A DNA stretch of 46,969 bases, taken from Candidatus Scalindua sediminis (GTDB lineage: Bacteria > Planctomycetota > Brocadiia > Brocadiales > Scalinduaceae). Location of the stretch: assembly GCA_008636105.1 (NCBI GenBank), contig VSDH01000023.1, forward strand, positions 1-46,969, given 5' to 3'. Within the stretch, counting starts at the first letter, position 1; each line of letters begins with the position of its first letter. Position numbers and translations under genes: made by a program. A model generated the notes under the pieces. The model was not told where the DNA came from, searched no databases, and worked only from the letters and a program-made list of their open reading frames with translations. Of the stretch, positions 39,939 through 46,969 are shown piece by piece.

Positions 39939-40832
39939 CTAGTCTTGTAATAGGCGATGTTTGGGATACCAAATAACTAATACCATTAATCCAATTAATA
40001 AAATCTCCAATTCAAACCCTGTACTTAACAACGGTGTTTGAACCTCAAACACCCCTGTGATTGTCAAATGTTCAGCCCAACTCCAATATGACCATGTATC
40101 GATAGTATTAATCACGAAGGAATAGTTATACTCTCCCACAGCTAAATCCGCAGTGTCAAAATTTAACACCCAACTAGATCCATTGACATTAACATCGTTA
40201 AAATCTAAAGATTGTTGAATATTTGAATCGGTTTTCTGAAATTGGAATTGTGATACAACGAATTGTTCCCCATAAGGATCTGAAGTATTTAAATAAAACG
40301 CATAATTTGCTCCCTGTTCTATTTGCGACTCCATATCAAATTGATAGTCTGCTTTGGCCCGATCCTGAACCTGAAACACAGGCGTGGTATAATTCCCAAT
40401 CATCTCATGTCCTCCGAAAAATCCATATTCAATCAATTCCACAAACAAGTAATACTCACCTGCAACCCTAAAACGATCAGAACCATAATAATCTGGTTGA
40501 AATTGTCGATAATAATAATCAACGTCAAAATCAAACGCTTCGGTATGATTACTAAAATATACGCCCACATGAACGACCCTGAATGATTGAAGCATCCCTA
40601 CCCAATCGGCTAATCCTGTAATATTTAATGAAATAGGACGTCTAGCTATTAATGGATCATTTATACGAATTATTACTTCAGTTTCTTGTTCATCTATCTC
40701 CACTAAAAAAGAATATTGTTTGACCGAATCCTGAACCAAGTGCACTGAATCCCACGAAATGTCCGAAGAACTTTTTGCACCCGCGGTTGAGAATAGCAAT
40801 AACATTACCAATAAAATGAATGATCGTTTCAT
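39939..40832 (-). CDS. secreted, membrane-anchored surface protein (copy 2)
   Basis: A 297-residue paralogue of the protein at 19045-19920, in opposite orientation. Signal peptide (FILLVMLLLFSTAGAKSSS), N-glycosylation sites and C-terminal anchor GFELEILLIGLMVLVIW. DNA similarity is still visible, for example in the stretch coding YQFDMESQIEQG (YQFDIESQIEQG in copy 1). Copy 2 has small insertions around residues 85-120. GGTGAGTAAG precedes the ATG. Confidence 0.65.
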   Translation of the reverse strand: MKRSFILLVMLLLFSTAGAKSSSDISWDSVHLVQDSVKQYSFLVEIDEQETEVIIRINDPLIARRPISLNITGLADWVGMLQSFRVVHVGVYFSNHTEAFDFDVDYYYRQFQPDYYGSDRFRVAGEYYLFVELIEYGFFGGHEMIGNYTTPVFQVQDRAKADYQFDMESQIEQGANYAFYLNTSDPYGEQFVVSQFQFQKTDSNIQQSLDFNDVNVNGSSWVLNFDTADLAVGEYNYSFVINTIDTWSYWSWAEHLTITGVFEVQTPLLSTGFELEILLIGLMVLVIWYPKHRLLQD

Positions 40833-40900
40833 GTTTCTTACTCACCAGGGTTTGATTTAGACTCATCACTCGTATCAAAGCAATAAATTTTTGTTGAAAA

Positions 40901-41161
40901 CTATTCGTTTGAGGAATATGCCACAATTCCAGTTAAAATTAGTACGATTCCATCAAGAATGATTGCTGCATTAATTCGATCCTGAGCTGAGGAAATGATC
41001 TCAAAAGTCTCAGATATAAAGAGAATTACTTCTTTAACAATTGGAAAATTTAGTCCCAACTCAGGTAAAATCGGAATGCTAAACGTTAAAATCATTAGGA
41101 GTAAATCTGCTAAAAAAACAATAAACGCTATTGCAGAGCCAATAAATTTGAAATTTGCCAT
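40901..41161 (-). CDS. small membrane protein (86 aa)
   Basis: Two or three hydrophobic helices (FIGSAIAFIVFLADLLLMI, INAAIILDGIVLILTGIVA). It lies directly upstream of surface protein copy 2 and may be in one transcript. ATG 41161 is chosen over an upstream GTG because AAAGTGG precedes it. Confidence 0.5.
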   Translation of the reverse strand: MANFKFIGSAIAFIVFLADLLLMILTFSIPILPELGLNFPIVKEVILFISETFEIISSAQDRINAAIILDGIVLILTGIVAYSSNE

Positions 41162-41400
41162 TAAAACCACTTTTGGAAGGTAATTGACGAAATTAGGTTA
41201 GCTTTACACATATTGTTTAAAGGTCTATATTTAACTATTCAAAATCTTTTAGTTTTGAATTAACCTAAAAATTTAATTTTTTTTTCCTCTTTTATTCTGT
41301 TTTTAGTCAGCAGATTTCTCAGATTATGTATTGGCTTAACGAAAAATAGGTAATTTTTTAAAGTAAAAGAAGAGAAGAAGGTTAATGATGAGGGTTAAAA

Positions 41401-41958
41401 ATGATTAATCGCAGGATTTACAACCGGATATTGTTTATGGGTTTGGTATTTATGATTCTAATCGTCCCAATCAACGGCTTTTCCCAAAACGATTCAAATA
41501 AGGTGTTTTCTGATGAGACATCCAAAACTTTTTTTAATTTTCGGGTTGACTTTGGATATGATGCTGTAATAAATGAGACATCCGATATTATTTTTATATG
41601 CTGGGCCATTTTACGAGATCAGGGAGAGTCTAATGTAACCTGGAATAGCGTTAGGGTTGATTCCATAATCAATGAAAACAACGAAAAAATCCCTAAATCT
41701 GAGCAAAATACGACTCAAGTCGAGCTAGAAAAAAATTATAGAATTAAAAAAACCTTAGTTATTCTTACCCCTGTAGAAGATTTAACCAACGGTAAATTAG
41801 AGGTAAACATGACATTCTCGTTTACGGAAGTTGGAGTTGGGGATCAGGACATTACGCTAACAAGTAATCCCACAAATACAGATGCGCCGTTTGTTGGGCT
41901 GATTATTCTTGGTTTGATTGTATTAGGCATTAGGCGTAATTCAAAAAACAAAAAATAA
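41401..41958 (+). CDS. secreted, anchored protein (185 aa)
   Basis: Signal peptide (ILFMGLVFMILIVPINGFS), a short beta-type ectodomain with NET, NVT and NTT glycosylation sites, and a C-terminal helix PFVGLIILGLIVLGIRRNSK, the arrangement of archaeal C-terminally anchored surface proteins. 230 bases (41171-41400) without a gene precede it and presumably hold divergent promoters. GAGGGTTAAAA precedes the ATG. Confidence 0.6.
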   Translation: MINRRIYNRILFMGLVFMILIVPINGFSQNDSNKVFSDETSKTFFNFRVDFGYDAVINETSDIIFICWAILRDQGESNVTWNSVRVDSIINENNEKIPKSEQNTTQVELEKNYRIKKTLVILTPVEDLTNGKLEVNMTFSFTEVGVGDQDITLTSNPTNTDAPFVGLIILGLIVLGIRRNSKNKK

Positions 41959-41967
41959 GTGATTAAT

Positions 41968-42279
41968 ATGGTTGATCCAATTGGAACAAAAAAGCTAGCT
42001 GATACAATTAAAGAGATTAATGATTCTCTTCCAAAAACAATAGATGATATTCATGAGAAGATAGTATTACCTTTTGCGATACCTCTTGAAAAAATATCTA
42101 CGTTAATAGACAAGTTAATAGATTTTTTTGACAAAGTCGGAACAAAAATAATCAATATTGATTGGGAAAAAACAATGCTATCCATGGGTGGTTTTGTTAT
42201 TGTTGTGATACTTGCGATTAAAGCTCCTGAAATTATTGAAGCGTTTGGTTCTTTAACTAGGGCCGCATTAGTGATTTAA
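41968..42279 (+). CDS. tail-anchored membrane protein (103 aa)
   Basis: Amphipathic helices (LADTIKEINDSLPKTIDDI) and one C-terminal transmembrane helix (LSMGGFVIVVILAIKAPEII). AAGTGAT selects ATG 41968. Follows the anchored surface-protein gene by nine bases, so the two may work together. Confidence 0.5.
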   Translation: MVDPIGTKKLADTIKEINDSLPKTIDDIHEKIVLPFAIPLEKISTLIDKLIDFFDKVGTKIINIDWEKTMLSMGGFVIVVILAIKAPEIIEAFGSLTRAALVI

Positions 42280-42321
42280 TATGGTTTCAACTATTGGTTA
42301 AAGCTATGATCTAAATCCAGT

Positions 42322-43434
42322 CTATTTCTCATAAGCTAAAAGCATATTGATCACAGAAATCAAAAATGTGAAAGTAGTAGCTACATCTGCTTCTTTTGCT
42401 TTAATTCCGGGACTTCCTTTCCCATGTGCAAAGTTATTGGTTATTCCTGCAAAAATTTGACCAATGCTCTGATTGAAGCGATCATACCCTTCCACAACGG
42501 TATTCTCCTTAAAATAAGCAGGAAATTTAAAGATTGTGCTGGAATTATCACGTAACACTTGCACTAATTCACCTAGCACCGCATCTTTAACATCTTTTGA
42601 CCTACTTCTGGATGTAAATGACGTTATGCTATGTCTCTTAAGGAAATCTTTGAGAAAATCTTCCACTGCAACTCGACATTGCCAAAGAGCCTTATTATAC
42701 TCGCCTTTCAGTTTGCTTACTCGAATATCATTGATACTGTTTGTTACACTGGGCATTTTCCGTTTAGTAAGTGCACGAATAGCAACATGTTCTTGATGAG
42801 ATTCTTCAGAAGCATCCGCATACCCAAGTGTCCCATCAGGAAATAAATGCAAAATGTTTGCACCATAGAACATAACTAAGATGTCATTAAAATCGTGTAC
42901 AAATTCATCTGCGGTATAAATAAATTCCGGTTCAATTCGTACTTGAAATAGTCTTATGAAGTCATTTTTCAATTGTTCATCGGAGAAAGCAACTTTCCAT
43001 CCGCCTTGATCATCAAGAGTGGATACCAACGTATACAGGTTCGATAATAAATAAGACAATGCCTTGAAATTAGTCCCGACAAGGAAAGAACCTTTCTTAT
43101 TAGGGATTTGAGGTAACTCAGTTAAAATTTTCATTATGTTATTTGTGAAGTCAGTTGCGATGGAGTTACAGGTAAATTTAGCGCTATATCTATATTTTCC
43201 TCCAGTTTCATGCATTACAAAAAATTTTCTATACCCCTGTAATTCAATACTACTAGTAATCGTTTGCCAGAAAGAAATCATTCGATGTTCATTATTAAAT
43301 TGTTCTTCTAAGCCATGAGCATCTATTCTAAGGAGTTGAGTGAAGTTAAAGGGAAAATAGTAAAGTGTGTTAAATAATAACTCACCTGCTCGACCCGGTT
43401 CTTTTTTTTCGAAGATCATTTTTTTTTTAGACAT
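42322..43434 (-). CDS. abortive-infection-like protein (370 aa)
   Basis: A 370-residue protein. The C-terminal ~130 residues resemble the abortive-infection C-terminal/HEPN-type helical domain: NKALWQCRVAVEDFLKDFLK, then FNQSIGQIFAGITNNFAHGK and a final helix TTFTFLISVINML. The N-terminal 220 residues are not recognised. Such genes on viruses or plasmids act in superinfection exclusion or host defence. It is transcribed alone, convergent with the membrane-protein gene, and lies between the inverted paralogue blocks as cargo. Motif-level evidence only. Confidence 0.45.
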   Translation of the reverse strand: MSKKKMIFEKKEPGRAGELLFNTLYYFPFNFTQLLRIDAHGLEEQFNNEHRMISFWQTITSSIELQGYRKFFVMHETGGKYRYSAKFTCNSIATDFTNNIMKILTELPQIPNKKGSFLVGTNFKALSYLLSNLYTLVSTLDDQGGWKVAFSDEQLKNDFIRLFQVRIEPEFIYTADEFVHDFNDILVMFYGANILHLFPDGTLGYADASEESHQEHVAIRALTKRKMPSVTNSINDIRVSKLKGEYNKALWQCRVAVEDFLKDFLKRHSITSFTSRSRSKDVKDAVLGELVQVLRDNSSTIFKFPAYFKENTVVEGYDRFNQSIGQIFAGITNNFAHGKGSPGIKAKEADVATTFTFLISVINMLLAYEK

Positions 43435-43589
43435 TTTAACCCAATCTCATTATTTAATTGTTCAATATAATATGAAGTCCATAAATACCACTTCTTGATA
43501 AAAACTGCCTGAATTGTTCAATAGATTGCCAAGAAAAAAAATTAATATTGTCTTGGAGAAAATATTTGAGATTTGTCATTATAAATCTG

Positions 43590-43778
43590 TTATTCCTCAA
43601 GACTTTCGGTGGAATAGGATTTAATTAATTTTAATCCCCCTTCGATAGGTGTAACTCCTATCTCATCTCCTCTTTTCCAACCTTTCATTTTAATAAGTTC
43701 ATGTGGAATATTAAGTGAAAAAGTATTTGTAATCTTCCCACCTTTTCTTTGATGTAATCGCTCTTGTAATTTAGGCAT
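43590..43778 (-). CDS. AbrB/SpoVT-type DNA-binding protein (copy 2)
   Basis: A 62-residue AbrB-type swapped hairpin: TFSLNIPHELIKMKGWKRGD then IGVTPIEGGLKLIK. N-terminus MPKLQER as in the copy at 18778. GCAGTGATT precedes ATG 43778. Divergent from the gene at 43941 across a palindrome-rich region, so autoregulation is likely. Confidence 0.7.
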   Translation of the reverse strand: MPKLQERLHQRKGGKITNTFSLNIPHELIKMKGWKRGDEIGVTPIEGGLKLIKSYSTESLEE

Positions 43779-43837
43779 AATAATCACTGCTTCTTTTTAC
43801 ATTATGTTCGTTAAAAAACATTTCTATTGCATATTAT

Positions 43838-43914
43838 CAATTACAATCGCTTTATATACAGTGATAATATGTAGTATACTGTAAACAGTTGTATTATACT
43901 GGCAGCTATTGTTT
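43838..43914. promoter_or_regulatory. palindrome-rich operator region
   Basis: Repeated TATACAGT/ACTGTA half-sites: TATACAGT (43855-43862), AGTATACT (43873-43880, perfect palindrome), ACTGTAAACAGT (43878-43889) and TTATACTG after it. It lies between divergent genes and probably binds the AbrB protein next to it. Confidence 0.5.
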
Positions 43915-43940
43915 TGATTAAAATTAATTTGGGAACAAAA

Positions 43941-44427
43941 ATGGCAAGTTCAGAACCAAAAATGATTACAGAAATTTTAAAAAACGATTAATAACTGTAT
44001 TAACGAACATAATGCAGAAATTTTATTTGGAAAAGAGTTTTTACAATCCATTATTGAGTATTTAGCCGATGAATGCAATTTAGTACGGTGGTTGATTCAG
44101 GACTTTGACATCCGCATTGATGATATTGTGCGGGACGAACACACAAAATCCGTGGATGTCGTGATCTGTTTTCATCTGATCCGAACATCCAATTATATGA
44201 CAGGGTTACATTCGGTGGTGATTGGGGTGAATGCGCATAACTTGATGCTTCTCTCCCCTGATCGTTTCTTGTTAACCATGATCAATCGCATGACCACTGA
44301 AATGAATTTACACTCTTGGAATATTCAGGATTATCATGTGGGGCTAATCTCACAGGATGCAGAAGCTAATCATTTGAATTTTGATTGTGCCATTCGGTTT
44401 GAGTTAAATAAAGTTGAGATTAAGTAA
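43941..44427 (+). pseudogene. frameshifted gene, ~160-aa hypothetical protein
   Basis: ATG 43941 encodes MASSEPKMITEILKND and stops. Omitting one A of the A6 run (43979-43984) joins it to an open frame (TINNCINEHNAEILFGKEF..YLADECNLVRWLIQDFD) that continues without a stop to 44427. The last 111 residues can also be read from a TTG at 44092, but that cuts into a continuous domain. Function unknown. A homopolymer indel, decay or +1 recoding are the options. Confidence 0.5.
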
Positions 44428-44443
44428 ATAAGGATGAATTGAG

Positions 44444-45037
44444 ATGGATAACAAAGGTTTTTCTTTTAATGAGACAGAAATTAATAATTTAGATAAAATA
44501 TCGGGTATTTATATTATAAAAAATAGTAAATCGGGTAAGAGTTATGTTGGGGAATCAATCAATGTGAAGGAGAGACTGAAAACACATTTACTAGGATTAA
44601 ATGCGTTATATCATCCGAATAAAGATTTAAATAAAGATTATTTACGGGATGGTGGGAAATATTTTTTATTTGAATTAATAGAGACAATGAAACCAGTAAA
44701 AGATAGGACTTTATTGAAAGAAAAATTGAAGGAACGTGAACAATATTGGATTAATCAATTCCAGAAAGAAAAATTGTATAATCGTGAAACAGGAAAAATA
44801 GAAAACATTTTGAAAAATGGTTCTGGAATCGTTGTTATTCCGGCTAATATGTTTAAAGCTGTTAAAACTCTTTTGAAAAATCATCCAGAATTTATTTATA
44901 GCGGAATTAATGATTTGGTGAGGGATTTATTGTGTAATTGGATTATGAAAGTTGCTGAATATGACAATCTTGATATTAAAATGTTGCTTTTAAAAGATAA
45001 AGTGAAAAACAAATCTATTCTTCTGAAAGATCTTTAA
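44444..45037 (+). CDS. GIY-YIG endonuclease-like protein
   Basis: A 197-residue protein with an N-terminal GIY-YIG nuclease domain: SGIYIIKNSKSGKSYVGES (GIY and YVG), VKERLKTHL (the catalytic Arg), and REQYWINQF (the metal-binding Glu), ending YNRETG. The C-terminal ~80 residues (VVIPANMFKAVKTLLKNHPE) look like a small DNA-binding helical domain. Typical of homing or phage-type nucleases. It is convergent with, and overlaps by 23 bases, the RHH gene. Confidence 0.75.
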   Translation: MDNKGFSFNETEINNLDKISGIYIIKNSKSGKSYVGESINVKERLKTHLLGLNALYHPNKDLNKDYLRDGGKYFLFELIETMKPVKDRTLLKEKLKEREQYWINQFQKEKLYNRETGKIENILKNGSGIVVIPANMFKAVKTLLKNHPEFIYSGINDLVRDLLCNWIMKVAEYDNLDIKMLLLKDKVKNKSILLKDL

Positions 45038-45257
45038 GAAGTTGAGCTTTTTGTTTTTTATATTCACCGTATTCTATAAGAAATTCCACTTTTTTAATTT
45101 CAAGTTCATCAATTCGTTGAAATTTTTCACGGATTGCTTCACGAATAAATTCAACTTTTGATTGATATTCTAGTTCGGGATGGGTCTCAATGTATCGATC
45201 TATTTCATTTAACAGTTCTATTGATAATGTTACTGTTGTACGACCTTTAGATGGCAT
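45015..45257 (-). CDS. ribbon-helix-helix regulator (80 aa)
   Basis: A CopG/RHH protein: TTVTLSIELLNEIDRYIETH then YQSKVEFIREAIREKFQRI, with a C-terminal coiled coil. The intact paralogue of the frameshifted gene at 18041-18287. It probably represses its own promoter, divergent from the winged-helix gene at 45425. Confidence 0.7.
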   Translation of the reverse strand: MPSKGRTTVTLSIELLNEIDRYIETHPELEYQSKVEFIREAIREKFQRIDELEIKKVEFLIEYGEYKKQKAQLLKDLSEE

Positions 45258-45424
45258 TTTTTGTCAATTATCAGTATTTTTTCGGGGATATTAAGGGTTT
45301 GCCTCTAATCTGCTATGATAAAACAATAGCATCTGAAAGTAACCCATTTAAAGGGGTTAACTATCTAGGTGAACCTGAAGCTGAACTTGAATGTATCTTA
45401 GATCTTGGAGTGTTTTCTAATTTT

Positions 45425-46060
45425 ATGAGTGCAAAACAGCGGATTCTTGATTATTTGAAACAACACACTGGGGATGTTTTACAAGCTAACTTAATTCTTG
45501 AATTAAAGGTATCCAAATCATCAGTGTCGATGAATCTTAAAAAATTAGAAGAAGAAGGTTTGATTGTAAAATGGAGCAAGCGAGAGGGTCGTTCAACAAA
45601 AAATTATATTCGCATAACGAATCCAATTAGGAAAAAAGAACCTGAATCTGAACCTGAACTTGAACCCGAACTTGAACCTGAACTTGAACCTGAACTTGAA
45701 CCTGAACTTGAACTTGAATCAGAGGATTTGTTTGGAAATAATTCAGATTCCAATAAAAGACTGAATTATTCATCAACCGGATTAAGTAATGTAAATTTAC
45801 AGGTATTGAAAGAACAAATCTTGGATTTGTTAAGTCGGGATAAGTTTATTGCTGAGTTAGTGGCGATAGATACGGATTCAGCGAAAACCTTGAATAGAAA
45901 ATTGCATTATACGGGAAAAGTAGAGGGGAGAAAAGGAGAGAATTATAATAATTCAAATCGTTCTAAAGTCCAGAATAATATTCAAGAAACCTTAAATGTA
46001 ACAATCTATCAGATTGGTCGATTATTTACAGAATTAGGGGTTGTGGAGAAAGTCTTATGA
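45425..46060 (+). CDS. winged-helix protein with Glu-Pro-Glu-Leu repeats
   Basis: About 211 residues. N-terminal MarR-like winged helix (SAKQRILDYLKQHTG, KVSKSSVSMNLKKLEEEGLI), then an acidic linker of ~5 EPEL units, then SEDLFGNN, and a C-terminal helical domain. The start is uncertain: ATG 45425 or GTG 45410 with GGAGTG nearby. The frame is open back to 45251, but that would cover the divergent promoter. The DLFG segment recalls the C-terminus of the 1390 gene and the N-terminus of the polymerase. Possibly a replication initiator or regulator. Confidence 0.55.
   Translation: MSAKQRILDYLKQHTGDVLQANLILELKVSKSSVSMNLKKLEEEGLIVKWSKREGRSTKNYIRITNPIRKKEPESEPELEPELEPELEPELEPELELESEDLFGNNSDSNKRLNYSSTGLSNVNLQVLKEQILDLLSRDKFIAELVAIDTDSAKTLNRKLHYTGKVEGRKGENYNNSNRSKVQNNIQETLNVTIYQIGRLFTELGVVEKVL
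45638..45717 (+). repeat. 12-bp repeats encoding Glu-Pro-Glu-Leu
   Basis: Near-exact units of CCTGAACTTGAA, about five copies with a few variants, coding the acidic linker of the winged-helix protein. A degenerate relative lies at 45370-45390 upstream. Confidence 0.7.
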
Positions 46061-46575
46061 TGGGTAAGAGGAAAACCCTGGATTTTGAGCAACTTGAACA
46101 ATTGATTTTGGCCCGGTTTAAGACCCGGTTACGTAATCAGGGGCATTTATTGGCCGAGGTTGCCGTTGTAGTTATGAAGGATCTTGTCCGGGACGCTTTG
46201 CGTGATTATCGGACGAAAATTAGGGACCTGTTGTTGAATCGTCAGGATTGGTATTTAGGGTATTTTACCTTTTTGAAAAAAAAATATCACTGGAACTCGG
46301 CTCAGCGGATGGATTACAGGCACTTTTTCTCTAACTATTTAGACAAAACACTGGATTATGTGGACTTTTATCAATGTGGGGTTTGCACCTTTGTAGCCGA
46401 GCAACAAGAGGGGTTAAGGGGCCATTCGGATGTGTTGCGGAATCAAACCTGTGCTGGGGAATTGGTTGAGTACAAAAAGGTGTATTTGAATTTTTGGGAG
46501 ACCGATCAGCCTTTTTCGCCCAGTAAAATTAAGCCGGGCTGGTGGGCCTTAAACCGGGAAATTAGACAGTCATGA
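46057..46575 (+). CDS. zinc-finger protein (172 aa)
   Basis: A 172-residue protein. N-terminal helices (FEQLEQLILARFKTRLRNQG), aromatic middle, and a Cys/His zinc site CGVCTF, GHSDVLRNQTC. Its ATG overlaps the stop of the winged-helix gene (ATGATG). Not recognised. Confidence 0.55.
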   Translation: MMGKRKTLDFEQLEQLILARFKTRLRNQGHLLAEVAVVVMKDLVRDALRDYRTKIRDLLLNRQDWYLGYFTFLKKKYHWNSAQRMDYRHFFSNYLDKTLDYVDFYQCGVCTFVAEQQEGLRGHSDVLRNQTCAGELVEYKKVYLNFWETDQPFSPSKIKPGWWALNREIRQS

Positions 46576-46610
46576 TAGTGGAGAAATTGAGTTTTGAATG
46601 AGGTAATCTT

Positions 46611-46796
46611 ATGAGTCAAAATAACCGGTTTATCGTTTTCGTGCTCTTGTTGGGGCTCTTGAATGTTAATGCGCTTTTAATACTGCTGGATGTCTGGGAT
46701 TACTCCCACACAGTTGAGTTAGGCTTTGCAGTAATTATGTTTGATCTAATCATGTTAGGGATGTTACGCTATAGGACGGAATTACAAATTGAGTAA
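46611..46796 (+). CDS. small membrane protein (61 aa)
   Basis: Two transmembrane helices (FIVFVLLLGLLNVNALLILL and LGFAVIMFDLIMLGMLRY). GAGGTAATCTT precedes the ATG. Function unknown. Confidence 0.5.
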   Translation: MSQNNRFIVFVLLLGLLNVNALLILLDVWDYSHTVELGFAVIMFDLIMLGMLRYRTELQIE

Positions 46797-46969
46797 TGAA
46801 CAGCCGACTAACACCAATCGCTTTGGTAAATACATTGAGTGTGAGCATTTCCTGAAGGACAACCCTAATCCGAAATTGTGTCATTGTAAGCAAATGCCGC
46901 ATTACATTACCCAAAATGCACTTTACCGGGCTTATTGTCAATTTTTTGAACAAAAAGCGGCTGTTCAAC
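46789..46969 (+). CDS. partial zinc-finger protein, runs off the window end
   Basis: An open frame from TTG 46789 (overlapping the previous stop) to the last base. It encodes CEHFLKDNPNPKLCHC, a Cys/His zinc site, and an aromatic helix (LYRAYCQFFEQK). It has no stop. If base 46969 is joined to base 1, the frame continues as LTGGPG into the Toprim gene, giving one protein of about 456 residues (zinc finger plus TopoVIA-like). Confidence 0.5.
   Translation, partial: MSNEQPTNTNRFGKYIECEHFLKDNPNPKLCHCKQMPHYITQNALYRAYCQFFEQKAAVQ

Noticed and set aside
43979..43985. Canonical -1 slippery heptamer A AAA AAC, in phase with ATG 43941
   Set aside because: A -1 shift leads to an unrelated 26-codon frame that ends at a stop. 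The sensible downstream frame is +1, so classical -1 frameshifting does not explain it.
45251..45424. N-terminal extension of the winged-helix gene back to ATG 45251
   Set aside because: It would begin inside the start of the divergent RHH gene, has no ribosome binding site, and covers the likely promoter.
1..46969. Terminal inverted repeats expected for a linear protein-primed genome
   Set aside because: The reverse complement of the last ~50 bases does not match the first ~50, and the end reading frames join instead.
1..46969. CRISPR array to accompany the RAMP genes
   Set aside because: No series of three or more spaced repeats was seen. The only direct repeats found are coding microsatellites, a 24-bp pair and a 26-bp pair.

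Overview
The window looks like the genome, or most of it, of an AT-rich archaeal virus or virus-like plasmid. Signs of an archaeal host are TATA boxes upstream of starts, GGTGA-type ribosome binding sites, frequent TTG and GTG starts, surface proteins with an N-terminal signal and a C-terminal membrane anchor plus basic tail, and many small CxxC zinc-ribbon, ribbon-helix-helix (RHH) and AbrB proteins. I see no rRNA, tRNA, integrase, transposase, Cas1/Cas2 or CRISPR array. An Asgard or other mesophilic host is possible, but the sequence alone does not settle it. The last reading frame runs without a stop from base 46969 back into base 1, so the window may be a complete circular molecule cut inside a gene.

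Layout. Bases 1-10213 (+) form tightly packed, often ATGA-overlapping operons: a Toprim/Spo11-TopoVIA-like protein, an HNH protein, winged-helix and zinc-ribbon proteins, then at 6.2-8.2 kb a small regulator, a hairpin and two adjacent RAMP-like genes (a Cas7-like protein and a second RAMP-like protein) with no other cas genes. Bases 10214-10600 hold a 98-nt nested hairpin between convergent genes. Bases 10601-17910 (-) carry a giant 1767-aa family B DNA polymerase and a chain of small zinc and DNA-binding proteins. Bases 17.9-21.8 kb hold regulators (RHH, AbrB), a surface protein and membrane/coiled-coil proteins.

Bases 22.0-39.9 kb (+) are the probable virion module: a 598-aa secreted, C-terminally anchored protein, a run of membrane proteins, a protein with an acidic tail, a P-loop ATPase, and a 1905-aa anchored spike with NHL-propeller and Ig-like repeats. 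Four very basic proteins follow. Three proteins, including a SAP-domain protein and a divergent type IA topoisomerase, share one N-terminal basic motif (consensus GR[KT]V..KK.VGG[KR]K). Spike, membrane proteins and ATPase together recall pleomorphic (pleolipovirus-like) or spindle-shaped archaeal viruses; this is inference.

Bases 39.9-45.3 kb carry a mirror-image set of paralogues of the 18.0-19.9 kb block (RHH, AbrB, surface protein in inverted order) with extra cargo between them, including an abortive-infection-like protein and a GIY-YIG nuclease. Bases 45.4-46.97 kb return to the + strand with replication- or regulation-type genes that probably join the operon at base 1. Three short genes each need a +1 frame correction to give a protein that makes sense.
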